DNA from: Pseudoalteromonas sp. Scap06
Lineage (GTDB): Bacteria > Pseudomonadota > Gammaproteobacteria > Enterobacterales > Alteromonadaceae
Assembly: GCF_013394165.1 (NCBI RefSeq)
Contig: NZ_CP041330.1
Span: forward strand, 2,596,501-2,660,500
Reading direction: 5' to 3'
DNA length: 64,000 nucleotides
Part shown: piece by piece, positions 28,716-38,089 of the stretch
Numbering within the stretch: the stretch's first letter is position 1
Layout of the letters: every line of letters starts with the position of its first letter
Position numbers and translations under genes: made by a program
The notes under the pieces: generated by a model
What the model was told of the DNA's origin: nothing
What the model saw: only the letters and a program-made list of their open reading frames with translations
Database searches by the model: none

Positions 28716-28803
28716 TAGCTCAAAATTATCTAATTGAAACTATAACGCTATGTAATTCGTTTTCTCTCATTTCCCTCTATCAAACAACAAGCTGTATTTG
28801 CCA

Positions 28804-29655
28804 ATGACTTTTTACTTTTTAGCTGCCGCTATTTTATGTGTTTTCCCACAGTGTAAACTCACTGTATTTCGCCAACCATTATGGCAATACTTATTGCTGC
28901 TAAGTGTTATTACTGCCTATTATCAAGAATATATAAATTTAAACGCGGTTGCTGTTATAGCTGTTTATGTGGGATTGTTTCACTTTACGCTATTGGCAAC
29001 CTCAGCGTTAAAAGGTAATGTTCTAACGTCTTTATTTATAATAGCCTCACTCGGGTTAGCCTTACATTGGTTTGCGGGTTTTAATAACCTGCCAATTGTT
29101 GTTAATGAACAAGTCACCAGTAACGCAATTGCATTTACCCTGTATGCTAATTTCGATAAAGCATTAGCGGGTTTAATGCTGAGCGCTTATTTTTTTGCAA
29201 AAAACAAAACGATAAAGCCAGTAACTATCGGCTACCCTGCCTTAATCATAATTATCACTATTTTAGCGGCGCTTATAACTGCTTTAACGTTAAACCTTGT
29301 TGAATTTGCACCAAAAGTACCTGAATTTTGGTTGTTATTTATAGCTATCAACCTACTTTTTACCTGCGTTGCAGAAGAGGCATTATTTAGGGGAGTGATA
29401 CAAACTAAGCTTTCAAAACTAATAACCCCGAGCAGGTTTGCACTGCTCGCACCGGTGATCAGTACTTGTGTATTTTCACTGGCACACTTTTCAGCTGGAA
29501 CTCATTATATGCTTGTGGCGGCCGTAGCAGGTTTTGGTTATGGCTATATTTACTATAAAACAAGCCGATTAGAATGGGCCATTTTATGTCATTGGCTCGT
29601 TAACGTGTTTCACTTTTTCTTATTTACTTACCCGATGCTGGCAACTCCATCTTAG
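28804..29655 (+). CDS. CPBP-family intramembrane glutamic metalloprotease
   Basis: This is a polytopic membrane protein of about 283 residues with seven or eight hydrophobic segments. The CPBP (CAAX/Abi) signature is visible: the EExxxR motif in AEEALFRGVIQTKL, the FSLAHF motif with a conserved His, and a final HWLVNVFHF with the last His. These residues form the catalytic site of Rce1-like proteases. The native substrate is unknown; relatives process peptides or act in bacteriocin immunity. The start is uncertain, with ATG 28804 preferred over TTG 28798. Confidence 0.85.
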   Translation: MTFYFLAAAILCVFPQCKLTVFRQPLWQYLLLLSVITAYYQEYINLNAVAVIAVYVGLFHFTLLATSALKGNVLTSLFIIASLGLALHWFAGFNNLPIVVNEQVTSNAIAFTLYANFDKALAGLMLSAYFFAKNKTIKPVTIGYPALIIIITILAALITALTLNLVEFAPKVPEFWLLFIAINLLFTCVAEEALFRGVIQTKLSKLITPSRFALLAPVISTCVFSLAHFSAGTHYMLVAAVAGFGYGYIYYKTSRLEWAILCHWLVNVFHFFLFTYPMLATPS

Positions 29656-29667
29656 AATTACAGGCAC

Positions 29668-29696
29668 AAAAAAGCCGCTTAATTTAAGCGGCTTTT
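29668..29696. terminator. Bidirectional terminator between the CPBP gene and gltX
   Basis: The stem AAAAAAGCCGCTTAA with TTTAAGCGGCTTTT has A and T tracts on both sides. It lies between two convergent genes and can serve both. Confidence 0.88.
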
Positions 29697-29722
29697 AAAT
29701 AGCTAACCTGAATTAGGATTAA

Positions 29723-31207
29723 TTACGCGCTTGGGTAATCACGGTATGCGCGTTCTATCTTTTTAGCCTGCTTTTTAGAAATACCTAAATGGGCAAGCGC
29801 AACACGTAAACGTGCACGCGATAGGTCAGACCCTAAAATCTCCATTGCATCTAATACCGAAGTTGATGATGTTTTGCCGGTAATAGCCACAAATATAGGC
29901 TCTAAGAAGTCTTTAATTTTAAGCTCGTGGAAGGTGGCTACTTCTTTTGCAATTGCAAAAATAGCTGGCTTTTCAAAGCTACGTAAGCCTTCTAGCTGCC
30001 ATACAAAAAACTGCAGCGCTTGGCGAATAACATCTTCGTCAGCTTTACCTGCGGTTAATAGCGCTGGGTCGTAGGTCGGGATGCCGCCTACAAAGTGCCC
30101 TGCTAAATCAACCATGTCAGAGAGCGTATTTATACGCGTTTTAGCTTCTGGTAATACTTTAGCCAGCATGTCGCCATTAAATTTCCAGTCAACAAAACGC
30201 TGCATTAGCTCTGCATCAGTTAAGTTTTCGCGGATCCACATACCGTTTAACCAGCTTAACTTGTCTACGTCAAATACTGGGCCACCAAGCGATACACGCT
30301 TCATGTCAAAATGTTCAATCATTTCGTTAAGGGTGAACTTTTCACGCTCATCAGGCATTGACCAACCCATACGGCCTAAGTAGTTTAGCACCGCTTCTGG
30401 TAAGTAACCCATTTCTTTGTAGTAATTAATCGAAGTTGGGTTTTTACGCTTAGACAGTTTTGATTTATCTGGATTACGCAGTAATGGTAAGTGACCTAGT
30501 ACCGGTGCTTCCCAACCAAAATCTTCATAAAGTTTTAATAACTTAGGCGCTGAGTTTATCCACTCTTCACCACGGAAAATATGGCTAATTTGCATATGGT
30601 GATCATCCACCACGTTTGCTAAAAAGTAAGTTGGAAAACCATCCGCTTTTAATAGCACTTGCATGTCTACGTTTTCCCACGGGATCTCAATTTCGTCGCG
30701 TAGGTAATCGTTAAACTTAAAGGTACCTTCGCTTGGGATTTTCATACGTATAACGTACGGTTTACCAGCAGCTAGGTTTGCTTTAATTTCGTCTTCTGTA
30801 TGGTTTAAGCCACGGCCATCGTATTTAGGACGCAGACCTTCGGCCATTTGTTCTTCACGCATTTGGTCCAGTTCTTCGCTGGTTGCGAAACAATAAAATG
30901 CTTTGCCGTCTTCAACTAACTGATGAGCGTATTTTTTATATAAATCACTGCGCTCAGATTGACGGTATGGACCAAACTCACCACCTACATCAGGACCATG
31001 ATCCCATTCAAGGCCTAACCAGCGTAAGCTATCCATGATGGCTTGTTCAGATTCAGGTGTGCTGCGAACTTGGTCAGTATCTTCAATACGAAGTACAAAT
31101 TCACCGCCTTGCTGTTTAGCAAAACAGTAATTAAATAAGGCAATGTAAGCGGTGCCAAGATGCGGGTCACCAGTTGGTGACGGAGCAACACGGGTACGAA
31201 TTGTCAT
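29723..31207 (-). CDS. gltX: Glutamyl-tRNA synthetase GltX
   Basis: GltX charges tRNA-Glu with glutamate, also feeding tetrapyrrole synthesis. The N terminus [20 protein letters not shown] holds the HIGH-type motif (HLGT), and the KMSKS-equivalent is SKLSKRK. The C-terminal helical anticodon-binding domain follows. At 494 residues it matches the full-length GluRS1 type. The ATG at 31207 was chosen because AGAG lies about nine bases upstream; the longer frame adds a non-conserved leader. A glutaredoxin-like gene precedes it by 50 bases on the same strand. Confidence 0.97.
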   Translation of the reverse strand: MTIRTRVAPSPTGDPHLGTAYIALFNYCFAKQQGGEFVLRIEDTDQVRSTPESEQAIMDSLRWLGLEWDHGPDVGGEFGPYRQSERSDLYKKYAHQLVEDGKAFYCFATSEELDQMREEQMAEGLRPKYDGRGLNHTEDEIKANLAAGKPYVIRMKIPSEGTFKFNDYLRDEIEIPWENVDMQVLLKADGFPTYFLANVVDDHHMQISHIFRGEEWINSAPKLLKLYEDFGWEAPVLGHLPLLRNPDKSKLSKRKNPTSINYYKEMGYLPEAVLNYLGRMGWSMPDEREKFTLNEMIEHFDMKRVSLGGPVFDVDKLSWLNGMWIRENLTDAELMQRFVDWKFNGDMLAKVLPEAKTRINTLSDMVDLAGHFVGGIPTYDPALLTAGKADEDVIRQALQFFVWQLEGLRSFEKPAIFAIAKEVATFHELKIKDFLEPIFVAITGKTSSTSVLDAMEILGSDLSRARLRVALAHLGISKKQAKKIERAYRDYPSA

Positions 31208-31257
31208 GGTAATGTCTCTTTTAATAAGTGAGATGGTATGAAATACCAATAAATATT

Positions 31258-31617
31258 TTAAGCGGCTACTTTGTTTAAGTAAGCAATAATATCGTTTGAT
31301 TCATAAAGCCATTTAACTTGGCCATCTTGCTCAATACGTAAACAAGGTACTTTAACTTTTCCGCCTTGCTCTAATAGCTCTTGGCGGTATTGCTCATCAT
31401 TTTTTGCATCGCGTGTTTCAATTTTTAAGCCTTCACGCTTAATTGAACGGCGTACTTTTACACAAAAAGGGCATGCTTTGAATTGATAGAGCTTAAATTG
31501 TGCGGTTTGCTGATCAAGCTTAGTTTGCTCTTGCGGATCACGTTTTTTGCTACGCGGCGTAAAAACAAAATTAAAAAATAAGATGATACAACCTAAAACC
31601 CAGCGAACTAATTTCAT
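31258..31617 (-). CDS. Membrane-anchored glutaredoxin-like protein
   Basis: The 119-residue protein has an N-terminal membrane segment (about residues 4-20) and a thioredoxin-fold glutaredoxin domain. The active site CPFC lies in [10 protein letters not shown], and a cis-Pro region KVPCLRIEQ and [11 protein letters not shown] (glutathione-binding loop) follow. The GST-N-like ending suggests glutathione-dependent redox chemistry at the membrane. The start is the ATG at 31617, with AAGAG eight bases upstream. It precedes gltX and could be cotranscribed. Confidence 0.82.
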   Translation of the reverse strand: MKLVRWVLGCIILFFNFVFTPRSKKRDPQEQTKLDQQTAQFKLYQFKACPFCVKVRRSIKREGLKIETRDAKNDEQYRQELLEQGGKVKVPCLRIEQDGQVKWLYESNDIIAYLNKVAA

Positions 31618-31663
31618 CTTCAATACTCTTTACAACAAATTTAAGGTGCAAGATTTTAACACA

Positions 31664-31701
31664 AAAAAGCGCAACACTATAAGCGGATTATACGTTGCGC
31701 T
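31664..31701 (-). terminator. Terminator after proB
   Basis: The arms AGCGCAAC (31668-31675) and GTTGCGCT (31694-31701) flank an 18-base loop. On the minus strand the stem is followed by TTTTTTG, 23 bases past the proB stop. Confidence 0.75.
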
Positions 31702-31723
31702 ATATCGTTAAAAAAGTGCTTAA

Positions 31724-32827
31724 TTACAACACCACCATATCATCTCTGTGTAGCACTTCCACGCCGCTATCGTAATCAAGTAAATGGCTGATTTGATTAG
31801 AATGTGCGCCTTTTATTTTATCGATTTCAAGATGGCTAAAGCGCGTTAACCCGCGTGCAATAATTTGCTGGTTTACATCAATTAAGTTAATTAAATCTCC
31901 ACGTTCAAATTCACCTATTGCACGCGTAATACCTTTAGCAAGTAAACTAGCCCCCTTAGATTGCAATGCATGCACCGCACCGGCATCAATTAAAATTTGG
32001 CCACTACTTTTAGGCCCTGCCAATAACCATTTTTTTCGACCATCTTTAGGCGCGGTAAGTTTTAAAAAACGGGTGCCTGGTAGTTGCTCGCTCATGCATT
32101 TTAAAATCACATTTTCATCAGCGCCTTTGGCAATAATCACCTCAACCCCAGCTCTTCTGGCAATATCCGCGGCCTGTAATTTGGTTGCCATACCCCCTGT
32201 GCCTAGGTTCGTACCGCTGCCACCCGCAAGTTGGCGTAACTCATCATTAATATGGGTAACTTCGTCAATCAAGGTGGCGTTAATGTCGGTGCGCGGATCG
32301 CTGGTGAATAACCCTTGTTGGTCGGTCAGTAGCAGTAACTTATCGGCATTGGCTAAAATAGCCACCAATGCCGACAAGTTATCGTTGTCACCTACTTTTA
32401 TTTCGCTAGTAGCAACTGCGTCATTTTCATTAATGATCGGCACTACATCGTAATTTAATAGGGCATTGAGGGTATCGCGTGCATTTAAATAGCGCTCTCT
32501 GTCGTCAACATCCGCGCGCGTTAGTAGCATTTGCCCGACGTTAATGCCATACAACGCAAATAAGCTTTGCCAAATATGAATGAGCTGCCCCTGTCCAATG
32601 GCGGCCAACATTTGTTTGTCTATTAATGTGCGCCCACAGGGTTTTAATAGCTGTTCGCGACCTGCGGCAACCGCACCGCTTGATACTAAAATAACGTGAT
32701 GACCTTGCTTTTTTAGCTCACTGCATTGGCGAACAAGTTCCACCATATGTGCTTTGTCTAACTTATCGGTACCGCCAGTGAGTACGCTTGTACCTAGCTT
32801 TACAACTACGACCTGATCCCTTTGCAT
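31724..32827 (-). CDS. proB: Glutamate 5-kinase ProB
   Basis: ProB phosphorylates glutamate to gamma-glutamyl phosphate, the first step of proline biosynthesis. The amino acid kinase domain shows [32 protein letters not shown] and [14 protein letters not shown]-terminal PUA domain (about residues 275-360) is present, as in most proteobacterial ProB. The length of 367 is standard. proA is not adjacent, unlike in E. coli where proBA form an operon. ProB is normally inhibited by proline. Confidence 0.97.
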   Translation of the reverse strand: MQRDQVVVVKLGTSVLTGGTDKLDKAHMVELVRQCSELKKQGHHVILVSSGAVAAGREQLLKPCGRTLIDKQMLAAIGQGQLIHIWQSLFALYGINVGQMLLTRADVDDRERYLNARDTLNALLNYDVVPIINENDAVATSEIKVGDNDNLSALVAILANADKLLLLTDQQGLFTSDPRTDINATLIDEVTHINDELRQLAGGSGTNLGTGGMATKLQAADIARRAGVEVIIAKGADENVILKCMSEQLPGTRFLKLTAPKDGRKKWLLAGPKSSGQILIDAGAVHALQSKGASLLAKGITRAIGEFERGDLINLIDVNQQIIARGLTRFSHLEIDKIKGAHSNQISHLLDYDSGVEVLHRDDMVVL

Positions 32828-32916
32828 GTTTTTTACTTAGCGCAATAAATGATGAATTTATTTATACCAGTTCGGTATTTTTGAACAAGTAAAAAATATT
32901 CAATCACCCCCTCTGC

Positions 32917-33918
32917 ATGCTAGGATCGCACTATATTCAACCGATTAAATTACACCTTATGCCTGCCAGTTTATGTTTAATTATTGCCACCTTTTTGTGG
33001 GGTAGCTCCTTTATTGCACTTAAATACGCGATTGCGATTTATGACCCTGCCTTGGTGATATTTTTACGTATGCTCACCACTTTACTGATTTCGTTATGTT
33101 TATGGCGTTACGTAATTCGCTTTGAATATTTAAAAGGCGATTGGAAGTACTTATTAGGCATGTCACTGGCAGAGCCTTGCTTGTACTTTTTATTTGAAGG
33201 CCACGCAATGGAATATACCTCAGCGTCTCAGGCGGGGGTGATTGTTTCTTGTTTACCCATTATTGTGGCATTTTTAGCGTTTTTCATGCTCAAAGAGCAT
33301 ATTAGTAGAGCTATTGTGGTGGGTTTTACGCTGTGTATTGGCGGTAGTATTTTACTGACCTTGCTCTCACCGAGTTCAAGCCAAGCCCCAAACCCATTAC
33401 TGGGGAATTTTTTAGAATTAATGGCCATGGTGTGCGCGGCATTTTATACCGTGTGTATAAAACATTTAGCTAACCGCTACTCCCCACTCACATTAATTGC
33501 TCTGCAAGGCGTGAGTGGTAGTGTGTTTTTTGCTCCGTTTTTATTATTTATTGATCTACCTAGTGAAAACCAACACGATTTAACCGCACTAATGAGCATT
33601 TTGTACTTAGGCTCTTGTGTTACTTTGGGTGGGTACGGCATGTACAACTATGCGATTAGTAAAGTGTCGGTATTAACTGCAGCAGCTTACTCTAATTTAA
33701 TCCCTATTTTCACTTTAATTTTGTCAGCCATTATCCTCAACGAAGTACTAACTCTTGGGCAGTGGATCAGCATTTTTGTGGTGTTTATAGGCGTAATGAT
33801 TAGCCAACGCCATCAAGAACTAGTGGTCGATATTCCTAACTCAACTTCGGGTGAGGATATTTCTGCCGACACTAACCATCTTAAATCGGTACCCGAGGCC
33901 AGTGAATCAAAAGGGTAA
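32917..33918 (+). CDS. DMT-superfamily (EamA) transporter
   Basis: This 333-residue inner-membrane protein has about ten membrane segments in two EamA repeats. The first repeat shows FLWGSSFIALKYAI, and the second ends in a typical EALTLGQWISIFVVFIGV-like helix. The substrate is unknown; family members export amino acids or metabolites. The start may be the ATG at 32959 rather than 32917, since neither has a clear ribosome-binding site. The hydrophilic C-terminal tail (about 35 residues) is encoded opposite the end of the sortase gene, a 106-base convergent overlap. Confidence 0.85.
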   Translation: MLGSHYIQPIKLHLMPASLCLIIATFLWGSSFIALKYAIAIYDPALVIFLRMLTTLLISLCLWRYVIRFEYLKGDWKYLLGMSLAEPCLYFLFEGHAMEYTSASQAGVIVSCLPIIVAFLAFFMLKEHISRAIVVGFTLCIGGSILLTLLSPSSSQAPNPLLGNFLELMAMVCAAFYTVCIKHLANRYSPLTLIALQGVSGSVFFAPFLLFIDLPSENQHDLTALMSILYLGSCVTLGGYGMYNYAISKVSVLTAAAYSNLIPIFTLILSAIILNEVLTLGQWISIFVVFIGVMISQRHQELVVDIPNSTSGEDISADTNHLKSVPEASESKG

Positions 33919-34418
33919 CAGGTTAATAAATACAACCCTGATTGCTGCAAAAAATCGGTGTTGTACTGATTAATCACCTCAACATGAGTCACTGAATAAT
34001 GTTGCACTTGGCCATTTTTAAGTTGTAGAGAAAATTGTTCCCCCACTTTAGCGTTTTTTAAAAACGCAAAGTGGGTATCGTTGTGGCCAGCAATAAGTGC
34101 TCCTTGCGAATTACCAAAATCAGCCCCACCTAAATCCCCTGCTGGTAAAAAGTGGCTCGGCGCAAACGCTAAATTTCTACCACTTGCACCATCAAGCACG
34201 GTTAGTCGTTTATTATGCTTTGGCCATATTATTTTTGCCACTGGGTAACTATCAGCATAAAACCACGGCTTAATTTTTTTATTAGGCGATTTAAGGGCTG
34301 TTTGCCAAGCTTGCTCTATTAACACTTGTGCAAGCCATGCCTTTGCCTGCATGTATACACCATGGCCAAACAAGCTCAGCCCCAAGGCTAGTAAACCTAT
34401 GCTTAGCCACTTTTTCAT
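33813..34418 (-). CDS. Class GN sortase of the proteobacterial dedicated sortase system
   Basis: Sortases cleave a C-terminal LPxTG-like signal and transfer the protein to an acceptor. This 201-residue protein has an N-terminal membrane anchor (about residues 5-25). The catalytic triad is visible as His112 in AGHNDTHF, Cys167 in LLTCYPF and Arg180 in TDLRW. It is the Gram-negative GN class. The stop of the substrate gene overlaps its start (ATGA-type overlap), so the two are translationally coupled. Its last 35 codons overlap the convergent transporter and include Arg180. Confidence 0.92.
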   Translation of the reverse strand: MKKWLSIGLLALGLSLFGHGVYMQAKAWLAQVLIEQAWQTALKSPNKKIKPWFYADSYPVAKIIWPKHNKRLTVLDGASGRNLAFAPSHFLPAGDLGGADFGNSQGALIAGHNDTHFAFLKNAKVGEQFSLQLKNGQVQHYSVTHVEVINQYNTDFLQQSGLYLLTCYPFDSLASGTDLRWLVSAEISSPEVELGISTTSS

Positions 34419-36415
34419 TTACAGCGCCTTACTAACAACAGACCACCTAGAAGTAGTAATGCTCCAAACACAATATGCATTTTGCTTTGCCCATCTGTTT
34501 GCGGCAAGCGCATGGTCATTCCTTGTGGCATAGTATTAGCCACTTGTGTGCTTTGTTTAGCAACTTCTTTAATAGTGGTCTCTTCTATGGCAATGAACGC
34601 AGTAAATGGGCTAAGTAATTGATGCTCAAGCGCGAGCTGCTGCACTTGCTGTTTTACAACACTTTGTTGGTTGTATAACAATAACGACTTTATTTTTTGA
34701 CGTGCCCAAAGCTTATCAATTCCCGTGGCTTTTGAACTTGCTTGCGGATTAAGCTTAACCTTAAACTCCCCATGCGCCGTTTGCCCCGTAAAAGTAATTG
34801 CATCGGTAGTGTCTAATTTAATAGCCACCATAATAGGCTCAGCAAAATATAGGTCAGGCAAAGGTGAGGGCCAAAAATCTAAGCTGTCTCCATTTGTATT
34901 TGTTAACGCTAAATTAGTCATAGCCGGGTGAGCAAGTTTATCAAACAACTGCTGCATTTTCGGCTGCACATCATGAGCACTGCTTATAAAGGTGTAAGTT
35001 CCCTTGCCTATATCAGCGGCACGACGCATAAAATAACGGTTAGGCGCGCTACCAATGCCCACGGTAAATAAACGGCTATCACCTAAGGTATGCGCAATAT
35101 GTTTAAATAACTGATCTTCGTTACTTACGCTACCATCGGTTAAAAATACAACTTGGCGTACAAACCCTTCAAACTGCGCACCATCGAGTACTGCATCAAG
35201 TGCGCCTTTTATTTCAGTTCCGCCATCGGCTTGTAAGTTATAAATAAAGCGCTCTGCTCGACGTAAATTAAAGTCACTGGCAATTAATGGGGTCTCACTC
35301 ATGGCTGCAACCTCACTATTAAAACTGACAATATTGAAGCTATCATCACTATCTAATAATGATAATGCGTAAAACAGCGCTTTTTTAGCTTGTTCAATAG
35401 ACTGCCCATGCATAGATCCCGAAGTATCAACTACAAACACCATTTCACGCGGTAAACGCTGAGATTGAGTAAAGCTATCGCTTGGCGGCATTAGCATTGC
35501 TAACGCATACTGCTCACCATTTTGTGCTTGCTGAGTAAAAAGTGCAGCTTGCGCTTGCGCTAGTTGAAGTGGCTTAAACTCAAGTACAAAGTCTCTATTT
35601 ATGGCTTGCTGTGGTTTTAGCACAATGCTGTATTGCCCAAATGCAGGGTTTTCAATATTAACTTGATGGTACTTAGCGTTTATATCAACCAATTCTAAGC
35701 CTATATCCATGTTAATTGTTAAGCTTAAATCGCTGGCATTTGCCGCCTCATTGGTTTGTTTTGTGTAAACAGGGCTTAACCAACCCTGTGGAGTAAACGA
35801 AGGTGTGTTAGTGCTTGTTATCGCATGTGTATCTTGTTCATCGTTAACTTCCCCTGTTATTGCATGATAGCGTGGCGTCATTGTGGTTGGAAAATGAATC
35901 GCAAAGATTCCGTGTTGGTAATCAATAATCTCTTGATACTCAAGCGTTATAACTATTTCTTCTCCTGGCCCTACATTTGCCACATTTGTAATAAACATAT
36001 TTGCACGCTGCTGTCGCAGCAATGAAGCTTGTTTGCCTGCTTTTTTGGCAGCTTGGTACTGTTTTTCAGCTTGGCGTTTTTTTGCTATTTTACCTTTAAT
36101 AACTCGCTCGCCAATGCGCATGGTCATTGCTTGCACGGCGCTTTCATCGGGTAAAGGAAATAAATAACGTGCATTTACGGCAAAAGGATTTTCATTTATG
36201 TAGTGCTGCGTTACTACAACATGATTAATTAGCCCTGTTAGGGTCATTTTTGCATCGCTTTTTAAAATAACCCCAGGGTTAACCGCCACTCCTTGGCTAT
36301 CAAACAAGGATAGTTTTGGCGACTGTGCATGGCTTTTAAAGCTGGCCAAAAGCACGATAATAATAAAAATAAAAAGGCTTACCTTGGTAAGCACTTTGGT
36401 GGGTTTACTCAACAT
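34415..36415 (-). CDS. Marine proteobacterial sortase target protein (VIT-VWA, LPQTDG signal)
   Basis: This 666-residue exported protein is the probable substrate of the adjacent sortase. After an N-terminal signal segment there is a VIT domain (about residues 40-170), then a von Willebrand A domain with an intact MIDAS motif in FVVDTSGSMHG. The C terminus has the sorting signal LPQTDG (637-642), a hydrophobic helix and a basic RRCK tail. Such VIT-VWA proteins resemble inter-alpha-trypsin inhibitor heavy chains. It is the only sortase-signal protein in the window. Its stop overlaps the sortase start by four bases. Confidence 0.92.
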   Translation of the reverse strand: MLSKPTKVLTKVSLFIFIIIVLLASFKSHAQSPKLSLFDSQGVAVNPGVILKSDAKMTLTGLINHVVVTQHYINENPFAVNARYLFPLPDESAVQAMTMRIGERVIKGKIAKKRQAEKQYQAAKKAGKQASLLRQQRANMFITNVANVGPGEEIVITLEYQEIIDYQHGIFAIHFPTTMTPRYHAITGEVNDEQDTHAITSTNTPSFTPQGWLSPVYTKQTNEAANASDLSLTINMDIGLELVDINAKYHQVNIENPAFGQYSIVLKPQQAINRDFVLEFKPLQLAQAQAALFTQQAQNGEQYALAMLMPPSDSFTQSQRLPREMVFVVDTSGSMHGQSIEQAKKALFYALSLLDSDDSFNIVSFNSEVAAMSETPLIASDFNLRRAERFIYNLQADGGTEIKGALDAVLDGAQFEGFVRQVVFLTDGSVSNEDQLFKHIAHTLGDSRLFTVGIGSAPNRYFMRRAADIGKGTYTFISSAHDVQPKMQQLFDKLAHPAMTNLALTNTNGDSLDFWPSPLPDLYFAEPIMVAIKLDTTDAITFTGQTAHGEFKVKLNPQASSKATGIDKLWARQKIKSLLLYNQQSVVKQQVQQLALEHQLLSPFTAFIAIEETTIKEVAKQSTQVANTMPQGMTMRLPQTDGQSKMHIVFGALLLLGGLLLVRRCK

Positions 36416-36441
36416 AAATCACTCCATCGAACGCCTTGCGA

Positions 36442-37167
36442 TTAATTGCTTGCTGTTTGATCAGTCGTTTGATTAAGCGCACGGGTAGTGAGAGTAACGC
36501 GCCTGTCAAAAAAGTTATCTTCAAGGGTGTTACTATTTGCTATGCTTTGTTGCTCGCCAAATGCTTGTGCGCTTAAACGTATATGGCTTACACCTTGTTT
36601 AATTAAGTAACTTTGTACGGCGTTTACTCTGGCTTTTGAAAGTAATAAGTTTGCTTGCTCTTCACCACGCTGATCGGCAAAGCCACTTAAATCGAGTGCG
36701 AGTTGCGGTTGGCTTTTTAATAACGCAACCAATTGATCAAGCTGCTTGGCAAAATGTGGAGCAATATCGCTAGAGCCTGTTTTAAATTGCACCGTCATCG
36801 CCAATAAATTATTAAGCTGCGATTGAGTTAATTGCTCATTTTGTTGCGCCAGTAGTTCAAGTTGCGCCTCTAGGTGACTGTTATGATTAAGTACGTGCTG
36901 GTAGTCGTTGGTTTTCTCTGCCATTACAGTTAAAGCTTGCTGCTGCTCAGCAATGGTTTGCTCAGCCACCTTGGCATCGCCAATCAAACCACCAGCAAAT
37001 GCGCCTACAAACGCGCCAATTGGGCCACCAACCACGCCACCAATAATGGCACCGGTGCTCAGGCCAACTATTGTTTCTTTTTTTGCTTCTTTTGATGGGG
37101 TATCCGCAGCAAATACTGGCGTACAAAAAGTGCTAACAAGTGTGAGTGCGATTAATGTTTTCTTCAT
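36442..37167 (-). CDS. Sortase-associated OmpA-like protein (PdsO type)
   Basis: This 241-residue protein has a signal peptide (cleavage near VFAADT). A glycine-zipper segment (about residues 34-65, GLSTGAIIGGVVGGPIGAF) precedes a coiled coil. The C-terminal OmpA-like peptidoglycan-binding domain contains LDLSGFADQRGEEQANLLLSKARV, described by parts. It sits directly upstream of the sortase target with a 26-base gap, as in other dedicated sortase loci. It may link the system to peptidoglycan, which would explain how a Gram-negative cell displays the substrate. That role is inference. Confidence 0.88.
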   Translation of the reverse strand: MKKTLIALTLVSTFCTPVFAADTPSKEAKKETIVGLSTGAIIGGVVGGPIGAFVGAFAGGLIGDAKVAEQTIAEQQQALTVMAEKTNDYQHVLNHNSHLEAQLELLAQQNEQLTQSQLNNLLAMTVQFKTGSSDIAPHFAKQLDQLVALLKSQPQLALDLSGFADQRGEEQANLLLSKARVNAVQSYLIKQGVSHIRLSAQAFGEQQSIANSNTLEDNFFDRRVTLTTRALNQTTDQTASN

Positions 37168-37393
37168 GGTCTATTCCTTACTATTAATAATGGTTGGCAA
37201 GCTATTGGTTGGCACTTGCGTTGTATTGGTAATTTCAATAGCTGTATTAAAACACCATGAAGTGGCAACAAAGGGGAGTAAAAATGGCAAACTGCTGAGC
37301 AATTGTGGCAAAAAAATGGCAATTGCCTTTTTCACCTTACTTAGCACGAAAACTTCGTTATAGTGCGCTTTAAAATAAATAAGGGTGTGTAGA

Positions 37394-38089
37394 ATGAAAA
37401 AAATAGCTATCGTTGAAGATGAAACTGCCATTCGCGAAAACTACATAGAAATGCTGAGCGCTCAAGGCTATCAGGTAAGTGGTTATGAAAACCGCACTCA
37501 AGCAGAAATAGCTTTTAAAGAAGCACTCCCCGATTTAGCCATTGTTGATATTGGCTTAGGCCATGAAATAGATGGCGGCTTTTTACTGTGCCAAACACTG
37601 CGTTCACTTTCTAAAACCTTACCAATTATTTTTTTAACCGCTCGCGACAGCGAAATAGACACCGTATGCGGCCTGCGCATGGGCGCCGATGACTACCTAA
37701 CCAAAGATATTAGCTTAGCGCATTTAGCCGCGCGTATTGGTGCGCTATTTCGCCGCATGGAAGCATTAGAGCAACCCGCCGATGCCAACGCATTAATAAT
37801 TCGCGGTCAACTAACACTCGACACGCAACGCATGCAGGTGCTTTGGCAGCAACAGTTGGTTGATTTAACCGTAACTGAGTTTTGGATGCTGCACTCACTC
37901 GCCCAACGACCTGGCCACGTTAAAAGCCGTAATGAGTTAATGAGCGATGCTAAAATTTATGTAGACGACAGCACCATTACCTCCCATGTAAAACGCATTC
38001 GCAAAAAGTTTATAGCACTCGATAGCCAGTTTGACTGCATTGATACCGTGTATGGCATGGGTTACAGGTGGGAGCAACCCACATGCTGA
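37394..38089 (+). CDS. Dedicated sortase system response regulator (PdsR type)
   Basis: This is a 231-residue OmpR/PhoB-class regulator. The receiver domain shows VEDE, the phospho-acceptor Asp in IVDIGLG, LTARD and the Lys in YLTKD. The winged-helix DNA-binding domain follows (about 130-228), ending DTVYGMGYRW. The ATG at 37394 has AAGGGTGT upstream; a GTG at 37385 is unlikely. It is divergent from the OmpA-like gene and overlaps the kinase start by seven bases. It probably controls the sortase operon across the 226-base divergent region. Confidence 0.9.
   Translation: MKKIAIVEDETAIRENYIEMLSAQGYQVSGYENRTQAEIAFKEALPDLAIVDIGLGHEIDGGFLLCQTLRSLSKTLPIIFLTARDSEIDTVCGLRMGADDYLTKDISLAHLAARIGALFRRMEALEQPADANALIIRGQLTLDTQRMQVLWQQQLVDLTVTEFWMLHSLAQRPGHVKSRNELMSDAKIYVDDSTITSHVKRIRKKFIALDSQFDCIDTVYGMGYRWEQPTC

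Noticed and set aside
36908..37363. A 151-residue plus-strand ORF opposite the OmpA-like gene.
   Set aside because: It is antisense to a well-supported gene, and its Ala/Pro-rich start is the complement of the glycine-zipper codons.
37171..37431. An 86-residue minus-strand ORF with hydrophobic segments in the sortase divergent region.
   Set aside because: It starts inside the response-regulator gene on the opposite strand, has no ribosome-binding site that can be seen, and covers the divergent promoter region; it is most likely a chance frame.
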